From assembly GCA_050692915.1 (NCBI GenBank), contig JBOGVU010000054.1, positions 1 through 17,664 on the forward strand: a DNA stretch of 17,664 nt. Direction: 5' to 3'. The notes beneath the pieces are model-generated. The model saw nothing but the letters and a program-made list of their open reading frames with translations, was not told the DNA's origin and ran no database searches. Shown one piece after another: positions 7,048 through 14,547 of the stretch (within the stretch, counting starts at the first letter, position 1; the number at the start of each line of letters is the position of its first letter). The stretch is from CALAEC01 sp050692915 (GTDB lineage Bacteria > Actinomycetota > UBA4738 > CALAEC01). Made by a program: the position numbers and the translations under genes.

Positions 7048-7053
7048 ATCCTA
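7048..7053 (-). promoter_or_regulatory. TANNNT -10 box, leaderless start of kdd
   Basis: TAGGAT on the minus strand, 6 nt before GTG 7041. It drives the kdd-GNAT pair away from the plus-strand FtsH-like gene. Confidence 0.5.
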
Positions 7054-7126
7054 CGGGCCCGTCACGGGACACCGAGCCCGGGCCGGAGCGAGGGTCCCAT
7101 CCTCAGCACGAACCCGGGTGAGGTCG

Positions 7127-7132
7127 TACGAT
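7127..7132 (+). promoter_or_regulatory. Possible -10 box of the FtsH-like gene
   Basis: TACGAT lies 38 nt before ATG 7171. The -35 region is weak. The only Shine-Dalgarno-like sequence before the start is a short G run (GGGGG), so the initiation mode is unclear. The rest of the 129-bp divergent gap shows nothing else I can name. Confidence 0.3.
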
Positions 7133-7170
7133 GGCCGGGCCAGGACGACCATGCTCCCCGGGGGTCGCCG

Positions 7171-9042
7171 ATGAGCCAACCAGAGACGCCGCGCCGTTCG
7201 ATCCGATCCTCCGTCGACAGGGAGGACCGGTGGCGCCGTCGCGGCCGGTGGCTGAAGCGGTTCCTCATCATCTACGCCGTCTATCTGGCGATCTCGTACG
7301 TCTTCGTGGGCGTCGACCCAGTCACCGCGTCAACCAACCCGGGAATCATGCTGGCGAACCTGCGCCCCTTCCTCCTCCAGGCCGTCGTGCTGATGTCCTT
7401 CATCGTCATCCAGTTCGTGGCGCTGTTCTGGTTCCTGGCCAGGGGGACCACCTACGTGGTCTACCCCAACGAGTACGACCACACCTTCGACGACGTGCGG
7501 GGGCAGCCGGCGGCGGTGCGTTCGACCAAGGAGGTCCTTCGCCTGTTCCAGGGGTTCAAGGACTTCAAGCAGATGGGTGGCTACCCGCCCCACGGCATCC
7601 TGTTCGAGGGGCCGCCGGGCACCGGCAAGACCCTGATGGCCAAGGCCATCGCCGGCTCCGCCCAGGTGCCCTTCCTGTACTCCAGCGGCAGCGGCTTCGC
7701 CAGCATGTTCATGGGGATCGGGAACCTCAAGGTGCGCCGGATGTTCAAGAAGGCCCGGGCGATGTCGGACAAGTACGGCGGCGCGGTGATCTTCGTGGAT
7801 GAGCTCGACGCACTCGGCGGGAGCCGGGGCGCCGTGTCCGAGCGGTTCTCGCCCGACGAGGGGACGGCTCCGAAGCCGCATCGCATCTTCATGGGTGGGA
7901 TGGCCGGCATGGGCGGCATGGGGATCGTCAACGAGCTGCTGGTGGGGATGGACGGGTTCGTGATGCCCCGAGGCCTGTGGCGCCACGTCCGCCGCATCCT
8001 TCGACTCGGGAAGTCGACCGTTCCCTTCTACAACATCCTCATCATCGGGGCGACGAACCGCGCGGCCACCCTCGACCCGGCCCTGCTGCGGCCGGGACGC
8101 TTCGACCGGAAGATCCACGTGGGGCTGCCTGACCACGAGGGGCGGCAGGACATCGCCCGGTACTACCTGGCCAAGGCTCGGCACGAGCCCATCGATGTTG
8201 CCAGGCTGGCCCGGATGACGAACGGCTACTCCCCGGCCATGATCAAGAACATCGTGAACGAGGCGCTCATCATCGCCCTCCAGGACCGGCGTGATGCCCT
8301 TCGGTGGGACGACCTGTGGCAGGCAAAGCTCATCGAGGAGATCGGGCTGAAGCAGCCGGTCAAGTACACCCAGCGAGAGAAGGAGATGGTGGCGATCCAC
8401 GAAGCCGCCCACGCGGTGGCGTCGTACTCGCTGGAGCGGGGGGAGCTCCAGATCCAGGTCATCACGATCCAGAAGCGCGAGGGGGCCCTGGGCCTGGTGC
8501 ACAGCCAGGAGGTCGAGGACCGCTACCTCCAGACCCAGCGCCAGATCATCGCCCGGATCCAGACCTCGCTGGCCGGCCTGGTGGCTGAGGAGATGTGGTT
8601 CGGCCAGACCACCGGCGGCCCCGGGTCCGACCTCCAGGCCGCCACCCGGCTCGCGTGCATGTACGTCGGCGTGGCAGGCATGGGGAAGAGCCTGATCTCC
8701 GTGGCGGCGCTTCAGCCGACCATGCTCGACGGGGACCCGATCCGCGCGGTGCTGTCGGACCGGGAGCGGAAGAAGGAGGTCGACGAGCTCCTGAACTCCT
8801 GCCGGCGCCAGGTGCAAGCACTCCTCGAATCGAAGCGGCACGTGGTTGAGGGGATCCGCGACGCGCTTCTCGTCCGGGAGGAGCTGATCGGCGATGAGAT
8901 CGAAGAGGTGATGGCCGAGCTCGGCGAGCGTGAGCCGATCCCGGTGCCGGTGGTCGGCGACGGCCAGGAGAATATGGGCCCAGGAGGCAACGGCCAGCCG
9001 GGGCCCGACGGTGACGGACAGACCCGCCCCGCCGGCTCCTAG
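7171..9042 (+). CDS. FtsH-like membrane AAA+ zinc metalloprotease (divergent)
   Basis: Membrane-anchored ATP-dependent protease, 623 aa. Order: basic N-terminus; helix ~31-47; only about 19 residues outside; helix ~67-90; then AAA+ with Walker A GPPGTGKT 147-154, a pore-loop-like 'SMFMGIG' 178-184, Walker B 'VIFVDELD' 206-213, and second region of homology 'ATNRAATLDPALLRPGRFDR' 294-313; then an M41 peptidase with zinc motif HEAAH 410-414 and the third ligand in 'GPGSDLQAATRLA' (D487). All catalytic residues are kept. Differences from housekeeping FtsH: a short external segment (FtsH has a folded domain there), an insertion with a Gly/Met-rich run 'GGMAGMGGMG' before the sensor region, a second insertion at about 264-287 rich in Arg, and a Gly/Pro/Asp tail after 590. 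Probably a paralogue for membrane-protein turnover. ATG 7171 is where membrane-anchor coding begins; the open frame upstream is antisense to kdd. Confidence 0.9.
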   Translation: MSQPETPRRSIRSSVDREDRWRRRGRWLKRFLIIYAVYLAISYVFVGVDPVTASTNPGIMLANLRPFLLQAVVLMSFIVIQFVALFWFLARGTTYVVYPNEYDHTFDDVRGQPAAVRSTKEVLRLFQGFKDFKQMGGYPPHGILFEGPPGTGKTLMAKAIAGSAQVPFLYSSGSGFASMFMGIGNLKVRRMFKKARAMSDKYGGAVIFVDELDALGGSRGAVSERFSPDEGTAPKPHRIFMGGMAGMGGMGIVNELLVGMDGFVMPRGLWRHVRRILRLGKSTVPFYNILIIGATNRAATLDPALLRPGRFDRKIHVGLPDHEGRQDIARYYLAKARHEPIDVARLARMTNGYSPAMIKNIVNEALIIALQDRRDALRWDDLWQAKLIEEIGLKQPVKYTQREKEMVAIHEAAHAVASYSLERGELQIQVITIQKREGALGLVHSQEVEDRYLQTQRQIIARIQTSLAGLVAEEMWFGQTTGGPGSDLQAATRLACMYVGVAGMGKSLISVAALQPTMLDGDPIRAVLSDRERKKEVDELLNSCRRQVQALLESKRHVVEGIRDALLVREELIGDEIEEVMAELGEREPIPVPVVGDGQENMGPGGNGQPGPDGDGQTRPAGS

Positions 9043-9150
9043 CCTGCTCCGGACGCTCGCCCTCCTGCCCTCTGGGGCGTTGCCGTCACCGTCCTTAACC
9101 CAACGACCGCGCCTCCACGCCGCCGGGCTGTGTTCCGCCTGCCCCTGAGG

Positions 9151-10296
9151 TCAGTCCTGGCCAGCAAGGTCCCGGCCGATGATCATCCGCTGGACCTGGT
9201 TCGTGCCCTCCACGATCTGGAGGGCCTTGGCCTCGCGCATGTAGCGCTCCACAGGGTACTCGCGCATGTAGCCGTATCCGCCGTGCGCCTGGACCGCGTC
9301 GGTGGTCACCCGCATGGCGACGTCGGAGGCGAACAGCTTGGCCATCGAGCAGGCCACGGAGGTCCCCCTCCCCGCGTCCCGAGCCCGAGCCGCCTCCCGG
9401 TACAGCCGGCGGGCCGCCTCGACCTGGGTGGCCGCATCCGCCAGCAGGAACTGGAGGCCCTGGAACTCGATCACCGGCCGACCGAACTGGGTTCGCTCCC
9501 TGGCGAAGGCCACCGCGGCGTCCAGGGCTGCCTGGGCCAGGCCCACAGAGCAAGCGGCGATCCCCAGGCGGCCGCCGTCGAGCGCGGCCAGGGCCACGGT
9601 GAAGCCCTGCCCCTCCTCCCCCACCAGGTTCTCGCCGGGGACCCGGCAGCCCTCCAGGACGACCTCGCGCATCGGCGAGGCGCTCCACCCCATCTTCGCC
9701 TCCACGGCGCCGAACTCCAGGCCCGGCCAGCCCTTCTCCACGGCGAACGCGGAGATCCCGCCCGGCCCCTCGCTCCCGGTTCGGGCCATCACCAGGTGGT
9801 GCTCCGCCTCCCCGGCGTGGCTGATGAACCGTTTCGACCCGGTGAGCAGCCACCCGTCGCCGTCACGCTCGGCCCGGGTCCGGAGGGCCGCGGCGTCCGA
9901 CCCGCTGGCCGCCTCGGAGAGCGCGTACGCTCCGAGCCACTCGCCGGAGAACAGCTTCGGCAGGTACTTCTCCTTGAGGGCCTGGGATCCGAAATCGTGG
10001 ACGCCGAAGGCCGAGAGGTGGTGGACGGACAGGCCCACGGCCAGCGAGAGCGAGCCGGTGGCCACCTCCTCGAGGACGGCCAGGTACAGGAGGTACGGCT
10101 GGCCGCCCCCGCCGTACCGCTCCTCGTACGGGATCCCTCCCAGCCCCATGGCGCACAGGTCCCGGAAGAGGTCCCGGGGGAACTCCCCCCGCTCCTCGAA
10201 GCCGGCGATCTCCGGCCGGATCCGATCCCCCACGTAGGTCCGGACGGCCGCCACCAGGTCCCGATGCTCCGGTGCGAGGCCGAAGTCGCGATCCAC
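9151..10296 (-). CDS. Acyl-CoA dehydrogenase (first copy)
   Basis: FAD-dependent acyl-CoA dehydrogenase, 381 aa, full length; alpha,beta-oxidation of an acyl-CoA thioester in fatty-acid or branched-chain amino-acid breakdown, electrons passing to ETF. Motifs: 'AYALSEAASGSDAAALRTRAE' (ACAD signature 1 with the FAD/substrate loop), 'LTGSKRFISHAGEAEH', 'RERTQFGRPVIEFQGLQF', and the C-terminal 'QAHGGYGYMREYPVERYMREAK' then 'QIVEGTNQVQRMIIGRDL', where the Glu of EGT is the usual catalytic base of short-chain/isovaleryl types. GTG start 10296 has TAGGCT 8 nt upstream. It diverges from cysS with a 62-bp gap and is convergent with the FtsH-like gene. Chain-length preference cannot be read from sequence. 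Confidence 0.95.
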   Translation of the reverse strand: MDRDFGLAPEHRDLVAAVRTYVGDRIRPEIAGFEERGEFPRDLFRDLCAMGLGGIPYEERYGGGGQPYLLYLAVLEEVATGSLSLAVGLSVHHLSAFGVHDFGSQALKEKYLPKLFSGEWLGAYALSEAASGSDAAALRTRAERDGDGWLLTGSKRFISHAGEAEHHLVMARTGSEGPGGISAFAVEKGWPGLEFGAVEAKMGWSASPMREVVLEGCRVPGENLVGEEGQGFTVALAALDGGRLGIAACSVGLAQAALDAAVAFARERTQFGRPVIEFQGLQFLLADAATQVEAARRLYREAARARDAGRGTSVACSMAKLFASDVAMRVTTDAVQAHGGYGYMREYPVERYMREAKALQIVEGTNQVQRMIIGRDLAGQD

Positions 10297-10304
10297 GGCT
10301 CCCC

Positions 10305-10310
10305 AGCCTA
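10305..10310 (-). promoter_or_regulatory. TANNNT -10 box, leaderless start of ACAD (first copy)
   Basis: TAGGCT on the minus strand, 8 nt before GTG 10296. The same 62-bp divergent gap carries the cysS -10 box on the other strand. Confidence 0.5.
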
Positions 10311-10346
10311 CCGGGCCGGGGAGCGGCGGGTCCGGGCAGGGACCCC

Positions 10347-10352
10347 TATCCT
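10347..10352 (+). promoter_or_regulatory. TANNNT -10 box, leaderless start of cysS
   Basis: TATCCT, 6 nt before ATG 10359; transcription would begin at the start codon itself. No Shine-Dalgarno in between. Confidence 0.55.
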
Positions 10353-10358
10353 GTGCGG

Positions 10359-11747
10359 ATGCGCCTGTACAACTCGCTCACCCGCGAGGTCGAACAGGTC
10401 CGGCCCGAGGACGGCCGGGTCGTCCGGATGTACTCGTGCGGGCCGACGGTCTACCGGTACGCGCACCTGGGCAACATGCGCACGTTCATGCTGGGAGACC
10501 TGATCCGACGGGCCCTGCGGTTCGAGGGCTCGGAGGTCCTGTGGGTGATGAACATCACCGACGTCGGCCACATGACGGACGACGTGGGTGAAGAGGCCCG
10601 CGACCGTATGGACATCGCCGTAGCCGACGAGGGCCTGGCCCCCCTGGAGATCGCCCGAAAGTACACGGAGGCGTTCCTCGAGGACAGCGACGCGCTGGGG
10701 ATCGAGCGGGCCGACGCGTACCCCGAGGCCACCGACCACATCGAGGAGATGATCGAGCTGACCCGGATCCTGCTGGAGAAGGGCCACGCCTACGAGGTCG
10801 AAGGCAACGTGTACTTCGACGTGACGTCCTTCCCGGGCTACGGACGGCTCTCTGGGAACACCCTCGACAAGCTCCAGCCCGGGCACCGGCAGCTGGAGAC
10901 CGACCCGAACAAGCGGCACCCCGCCGACTTCGCGCTGTGGAAGCGAGCCGGCTCGAACCGGCTCATGAAGTGGGACAGCCCCTGGGGCGGGGGGTTCCCC
11001 GGATGGCACATCGAGTGCTCGGCGATGTCGATGAAGTACCTGGGCGATCGCTTCGACGTCCACACGGGCGGCGCCGACCTGAAGTTCCCTCACCACGAGG
11101 ACGAGCTGGCGCAGTCGGACGCCGCCGTCGGGCGTCCCGTCGTGTCGATCTGGGTGTACGGCGGCTTCCTCCAGTTCTCCGGGCAGAAGATGGCCAAGTC
11201 CAGGGGGAACATCACCAGGGTCACGGAGATCGCGGAGCAGGGCGTGGACCCCCTGGCGTTCCGGCTGCTGTGCTTCGGCACCCGCTACCGGAGCGAGATG
11301 GACTTCTCCTGGGAGGCCCTGGAGGCCGAGGACCGCCGGCTGACCCGGCTGCGCCAGCGCATGGCGGACTGGGCCGAGGCCGCGCAGGGTGGGCGTTCTC
11401 CGTCGGCCGCGGACCTCGACCGGCGGTTCCGGGAGGCCGTGGCCGACGACCTCGACCTCCCCACGGCGGTCAAGGTGATGGGCCAGGCCGCGTCGGCGCA
11501 CCTGCCCGACGGCGAGCGGTACACGCTGTTGGCGTCGTGGGACGCGGTGCTCGGGCTCGACCTGGAGCGGCTGGCCCGGGAGGGGTTCGAGGTGCCCGAG
11601 GAGGTCCAGGCCCTGATCGACGAGAGGGATCTGGCCCGCGGGGCCCGGGACTTCGCCACCTCGGACCGGCTCCGGGACCGGCTGGCCGAGATGGGATGGG
11701 AGGTCATGGACACCGCCGGCGGCACCCGGGTGCGCCCCCTGCGGTAG
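10359..11747 (+). CDS. cysS: Cysteinyl-tRNA synthetase
   Basis: Class I aminoacyl-tRNA synthetase charging tRNA-Cys, 462 aa, full length. HIGH motif appears as 'YAHLGN' at 34-39 and KMSKS as 'KMAKS' at 277-281. The four zinc ligands of CysRS are present: C27 in 'MYSCGPTVY', C220 in 'GWHIECSAM', and H245 and E249 in 'FPHHEDELAQS'. The segment 'NITDVGHMTDD' and 'HTGGADLKFPHHEDE' place it in a variant subgroup (more typical CysRS has NVTDIDDK and GGG.DL). The C-terminal helical region (~310-462) is complete, which argues against the related but shorter mycothiol ligase MshC. Leaderless start from TATCCT. A small membrane protein gene follows 23 nt later. Confidence 0.94.
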   Translation: MRLYNSLTREVEQVRPEDGRVVRMYSCGPTVYRYAHLGNMRTFMLGDLIRRALRFEGSEVLWVMNITDVGHMTDDVGEEARDRMDIAVADEGLAPLEIARKYTEAFLEDSDALGIERADAYPEATDHIEEMIELTRILLEKGHAYEVEGNVYFDVTSFPGYGRLSGNTLDKLQPGHRQLETDPNKRHPADFALWKRAGSNRLMKWDSPWGGGFPGWHIECSAMSMKYLGDRFDVHTGGADLKFPHHEDELAQSDAAVGRPVVSIWVYGGFLQFSGQKMAKSRGNITRVTEIAEQGVDPLAFRLLCFGTRYRSEMDFSWEALEAEDRRLTRLRQRMADWAEAAQGGRSPSAADLDRRFREAVADDLDLPTAVKVMGQAASAHLPDGERYTLLASWDAVLGLDLERLAREGFEVPEEVQALIDERDLARGARDFATSDRLRDRLAEMGWEVMDTAGGTRVRPLR

Positions 11748-11755
11748 GTATCCGC

Positions 11756-11761
11756 TAGGCT
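11756..11761 (+). promoter_or_regulatory. TANNNT -10 box before the small membrane protein
   Basis: TAGGCT, 9 nt before ATG 11771, within the 23-bp gap after cysS. It suggests an own promoter in addition to any read-through from cysS. Confidence 0.4.
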
Positions 11762-11770
11762 TCGCCGCGG

Positions 11771-12196
11771 ATGAGCGACGCTGACGGCTCCCGCCGCTCC
11801 GGCCCACGACTCCCCACCGGCATCGTGATCGGTGGCGTGGTGGTCGCCCTGGTGGCGGTGTCCGGCCTGATCCTGGCGCTGTACCGGGAGACCCGGGGGC
11901 CCGGCGAGATCCTCCGGCGGTTCGCCGAGGCCGTGGACGCCGGCGACTGCGGGGGCAGCTACGACCTCCTCCACGGCACGGTGCGGGCCACCGGGGACGA
12001 GGCCGAGTGGTGCGACGGCACGATCGCCGATGCCGACGCGATGATCGACGCCGACTTCACGCTGGAGCGGGCCGTCCTGGAGGGCGACCGCGCCCGGGTC
12101 GAGGTCTCCGGCGTCCCCGAGACCGTGTGGATCCTCGGACGACACGGGGAGCGGAGCTGGCGGGTGATCGGGCCGGAGGGTGGCTTCTCGCTCTAG
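11771..12196 (+). CDS. Membrane-anchored protein of unknown function
   Basis: 141 aa, no family recognised with confidence. A short charged cytoplasmic N-terminus (about 14 residues) precedes one membrane helix (~15-38, 'PTGIVIGGVVVALVAVSGLI'). The rest, about 100 residues, would lie outside the membrane. This domain starts 'GEILRRFAEAVDAGDCGGSYDLL' and continues with short strands ('RARVEVSGV', 'SWRVIGPEGGFSL'), a layout like NTF2-fold/DUF4878-type extracytoplasmic proteins. It has only two cysteines, C60 and C81, both external, so a disulfide is likely. It follows cysS and its stop overlaps that of the convergent acyl-CoA dehydrogenase in CTAG. Confidence 0.75.
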   Translation: MSDADGSRRSGPRLPTGIVIGGVVVALVAVSGLILALYRETRGPGEILRRFAEAVDAGDCGGSYDLLHGTVRATGDEAEWCDGTIADADAMIDADFTLERAVLEGDRARVEVSGVPETVWILGRHGERSWRVIGPEGGFSL

Positions 12197-13374
12197 TCGA
12201 CCGGCAGGCCCAGGGTCTTGGCCACGTTCGACCTGAGGATCTCGGAGGTTCCCTCGTACAGCCGCATGGCCCGGACGTCCCGGTACCACACCTCCAGGCC
12301 CAGCTCGGTCATGAACCCCTGGCCCCCGTGGACCTGGATGCACCTGTCGGCCACCCGGGCCACCATCTCCGTGGTCACCAGCTTGGCCAGCGCGGCCTCC
12401 CGGCGCCCGTCGGCGCCGTTGTCGATGTCGTCCGCGCACTTGTACAGGAGCAGCCTGGCCTGCTCGAGCTCGGCATGGGAGTCCACGATGTGGCCCTGGA
12501 CGTACTGGTTCGCCCCGATCGGCTTCCCGAAGGCGATCCGGCTCGCCGCGTACTCGACCATCCGGTCCAGCAGGTTCTGGGCGATCCCCAGGGCCGTGGC
12601 GGCGATCTGGAGCCGGGCCCCGTTTATGCTCTTCACCGCCGAGTAGAACCCGAACCCGACCCGTCCCAGAACGTTCTCCTCCGGGACCCGGACGCCCTCG
12701 AGCGTGAGCTCGGCCGGGTTCTGCAGGGGGGACATGGTGCGCTGCATCCGGCTGACCGTGTACCCCTCGGTGCCGGCGTCCACCAGGAAGGCCGTGATCC
12801 CGCCCTTGGCCCGCTTCTCCTGGTCGGTTACCGCGAACACCAGGGCGAAGTCGGCCTCCTCTCCCCCGGTGATGAAGTGCTTCCGTCCGTTGATCACCCA
12901 GCCGTCGCCGTCGCGCTCCGCCCGGGTCCGGATCCGGGTGGCGTCGGAGCCGGCCTCGGGCTCGGTGAGCGCGAAGCAGGTGGCCTTGTCGGCGGACATC
13001 AGCGGCGCCAGGTACTTCTCGCGCTGGGCCTCGGTGCAGACGACGTACAGGGGCGTCGGGCCGATGACCACGGGCAGGATCCCCTCGCCGTGCGCCAGCA
13101 CCAGCCCGTGCCTGGTGCCCTCCTCGAACAGCAGCACCTGACCGAGGTAGGACAGGCCCATCCCCCCGACCTCCTCGGGCATGTGGACCGTCCAGAAGCC
13201 CAGCTCCGCCGAGCGCTTCCGGAGCTTCCGCCGCTCCTCCTTGACGAAGTCGTACCGCCCCTCCAGGAGGTCCTGGCGGTACGACTCCTCCACCGGACGG
13301 ACCTCCCGGTCCAGGAACTGACGGAGCGAGCTTCGGAGCTCGACGAGCTCCTCGGGGATGTCGATCAGCGGCAC
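12193..13374 (-). CDS. Acyl-CoA dehydrogenase (second copy)
   Basis: FAD-dependent acyl-CoA dehydrogenase, 393 aa, full length, clearly diverged from the other copy in this window. Motifs: 'CFALTEPEAGSDATRIRTRAE', 'VINGRKHFITGGEEADFALVF', 'RIAFGKPIGANQYVQGHIVDS', 'QVHGGQGFMTELGLEVWYRD', and 'MRLYEGTSEILRSNVAK' with the catalytic-base Glu. The sequence style resembles the ACAD10/11-like and long-chain groups more than short-chain butyryl types; this is an impression. GTG 13374 has a strong Shine-Dalgarno (GAGGAGG) and, unlike most genes here, a real leader. A 16-bp palindrome covers its promoter, so it is likely repressed by a TetR-type acyl-CoA sensor. The stop TAG shares CTAG with the convergent gene. 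Confidence 0.95.
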   Translation of the reverse strand: MPLIDIPEELVELRSSLRQFLDREVRPVEESYRQDLLEGRYDFVKEERRKLRKRSAELGFWTVHMPEEVGGMGLSYLGQVLLFEEGTRHGLVLAHGEGILPVVIGPTPLYVVCTEAQREKYLAPLMSADKATCFALTEPEAGSDATRIRTRAERDGDGWVINGRKHFITGGEEADFALVFAVTDQEKRAKGGITAFLVDAGTEGYTVSRMQRTMSPLQNPAELTLEGVRVPEENVLGRVGFGFYSAVKSINGARLQIAATALGIAQNLLDRMVEYAASRIAFGKPIGANQYVQGHIVDSHAELEQARLLLYKCADDIDNGADGRREAALAKLVTTEMVARVADRCIQVHGGQGFMTELGLEVWYRDVRAMRLYEGTSEILRSNVAKTLGLPVD

Positions 13375-13400
13375 GGTCCTGCCTCCTCGTCCGCGGGCAA

Positions 13401-13416
13401 CCTACCGTTCGGTAGG
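13401..13416. promoter_or_regulatory. TetR-type operator over the second ACAD promoter
   Basis: CCTACCG-TT-CGGTAGG, a perfect 7-bp inverted repeat with 2-nt spacer, 26 nt upstream of GTG 13374. Minus-strand -10 candidates TAGGTT (13399-13404) and TATCCT (13414-13419) both overlap it, so a bound protein would block RNA polymerase. Size and symmetry fit TetR/FadR-like regulators of fatty-acid genes. The regulator is not in the window. Confidence 0.6.
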
Positions 13417-13433
13417 ATACCTCACGGCGGGCG

Positions 13434-14534
13434 CTACCGCACCACCTGGAGGTCCCGGGCCGCGTGGTTGAGGCGCCGGGCCCCGGTCCCCGTGACCGTG
13501 ACGATGTCCTCGATGCGGACCCCGAACTCACCCGGCAGGTACACCCCCGGTTCGATCGAGAAGCACATCCCCGGCCGGAGCGGCTCGTCGTTCCCCTCGA
13601 CGATGTACGGCCATTCGTGCTCCTCGAGGCCGATCCCGTGTCCGGTGCGATGGACGAACAGGTCGCCGTAGCCCGCGCGCTCGATGACCCGCCGGGCGGC
13701 ACGGTCGACCTCCTGGGCGGGGACGTCGGGGGCGATGGTCTGGAAGGCCTCCTCCTGGGCCTCCATGACGACCTCGTGGACGTGGGGGAGCTCCGGCGGG
13801 GTCCGCCCCACGGCCACGGTCCTGGTGATGTCCGAGCAGTACCCGTCCGTTCGGCCCCCGAAGTCCATCACCACGGCGTCGCCGAAGTGGATCTCCCGGG
13901 CGGTCGGCTCGTGGTGCGGGGAGGCGCCGTTCGGCCCCGAACCCACGATCGTGAACGTGACCTCGTCGTTCCCGGTCTCCAGCAGGAGATCGCCCAGAGC
14001 CCGGGCCACGGCGCGCTCGGTGCGGGTCTCCAGCCTGGTCTGGAGCAGGCGCCCGAGGGCCTCGTCCGCGTAGCGGGCCGCTCGCTTCAGGCGGTCGAGC
14101 TCCTGCGGGTCCTTGATCGACCTCAGGCGCCCCATCACCTCCGCGGCCGAGACGAAGGCCGCCTCCGGCAGGATCCCCTGGAGGCGGAGCAGATGCGATG
14201 CCCACATCCGGTGGGAGCAGGCCACCCCCCCGGCCCCGGCTCCCACGATCGCCCGGACCAGGGCGTAGGGGTCCTCGGTCTCCTCCCAAGCCCGGACGTC
14301 GGTGAGCTCGCCGGCTCCGGTGGCCTCGGCCAGCGGCGACTCGAGCCGCGGCACGACCAGGACCGGGTCATGGCCCGGCCGCACCACCAGGCAGGTCAGC
14401 CGCTCCAGGGGCGGGGGGTCGTAGCCCGCCAGGTACACGAGGTCAGCCGACGGCGCCACGATCAAGGCGTCCAGACCGGCCGAACCGGCGGTGTCGGCCG
14501 CGCGGGCCAGCCTCCCCCGGTGGTCGGTGGGCAT
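13434..14534 (-). CDS. M24 family peptidase (Xaa-Pro dipeptidase-like)
   Basis: Dinuclear-metal 'pita-bread' peptidase, 366 aa, close to the usual length of PepQ/YpdF-type enzymes; removes or splits residues before proline. An N-terminal creatinase-like domain (about 1-135) precedes the catalytic domain. All five metal ligands are visible: D224 and D235 in 'VVMDFGGRTDGYCSDITRTV', H299 in 'HRTGHGIGLEEHE', E328 in 'SIEPGVY', E342 in 'VRIEDIVTVT'. Extra His at 207-208 in 'SPHHEP' is typical. Start: ATG 14534 rather than 14543 or further upstream, because TATCAT lies 7 nt before 14534 and overlaps the 14543 ATG. Stop is 59 nt upstream of the second ACAD gene. Fits the peptide/amino-acid degrading theme. 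Confidence 0.92.
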   Translation of the reverse strand: MPTDHRGRLARAADTAGSAGLDALIVAPSADLVYLAGYDPPPLERLTCLVVRPGHDPVLVVPRLESPLAEATGAGELTDVRAWEETEDPYALVRAIVGAGAGGVACSHRMWASHLLRLQGILPEAAFVSAAEVMGRLRSIKDPQELDRLKRAARYADEALGRLLQTRLETRTERAVARALGDLLLETGNDEVTFTIVGSGPNGASPHHEPTAREIHFGDAVVMDFGGRTDGYCSDITRTVAVGRTPPELPHVHEVVMEAQEEAFQTIAPDVPAQEVDRAARRVIERAGYGDLFVHRTGHGIGLEEHEWPYIVEGNDEPLRPGMCFSIEPGVYLPGEFGVRIEDIVTVTGTGARRLNHAARDLQVVR

Positions 14535-14541
14535 CGGCGTC

Positions 14542-14547
14542 ATGATA
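14542..14547 (-). promoter_or_regulatory. TANNNT -10 box deciding the M24 peptidase start
   Basis: TATCAT on the minus strand, 7 nt before ATG 14534. It contains the alternative in-frame ATG 14543, which would then not be transcribed from this promoter. Confidence 0.5.

Noticed and set aside
4084..7170. Long plus-strand open frame running in phase into the FtsH-like gene
   Set aside because: It is antisense to the M20, GNAT and kdd genes, reads as Arg/Pro/Gly-rich low-complexity protein, and the FtsH-like domain architecture begins only at ATG 7171.
9043..9150. Terminator between the convergent FtsH-like and first ACAD genes
   Set aside because: Only a weak 4-bp GCCC/GGGC stem near 9067-9078; not enough to call. 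Nothing else is seen in this 108-bp gap.
10359..11747. Mycothiol ligase MshC instead of CysRS
   Set aside because: The C-terminal helical tRNA-binding region is complete and the length is CysRS-like; MshC is shorter.
11285..13702. 805-codon minus-strand open frame
   Set aside because: Antisense to cysS and frame-shadow of the second ACAD; the peptide is Arg/Ser/Gly-rich with no domain. High GC leaves many frames open.
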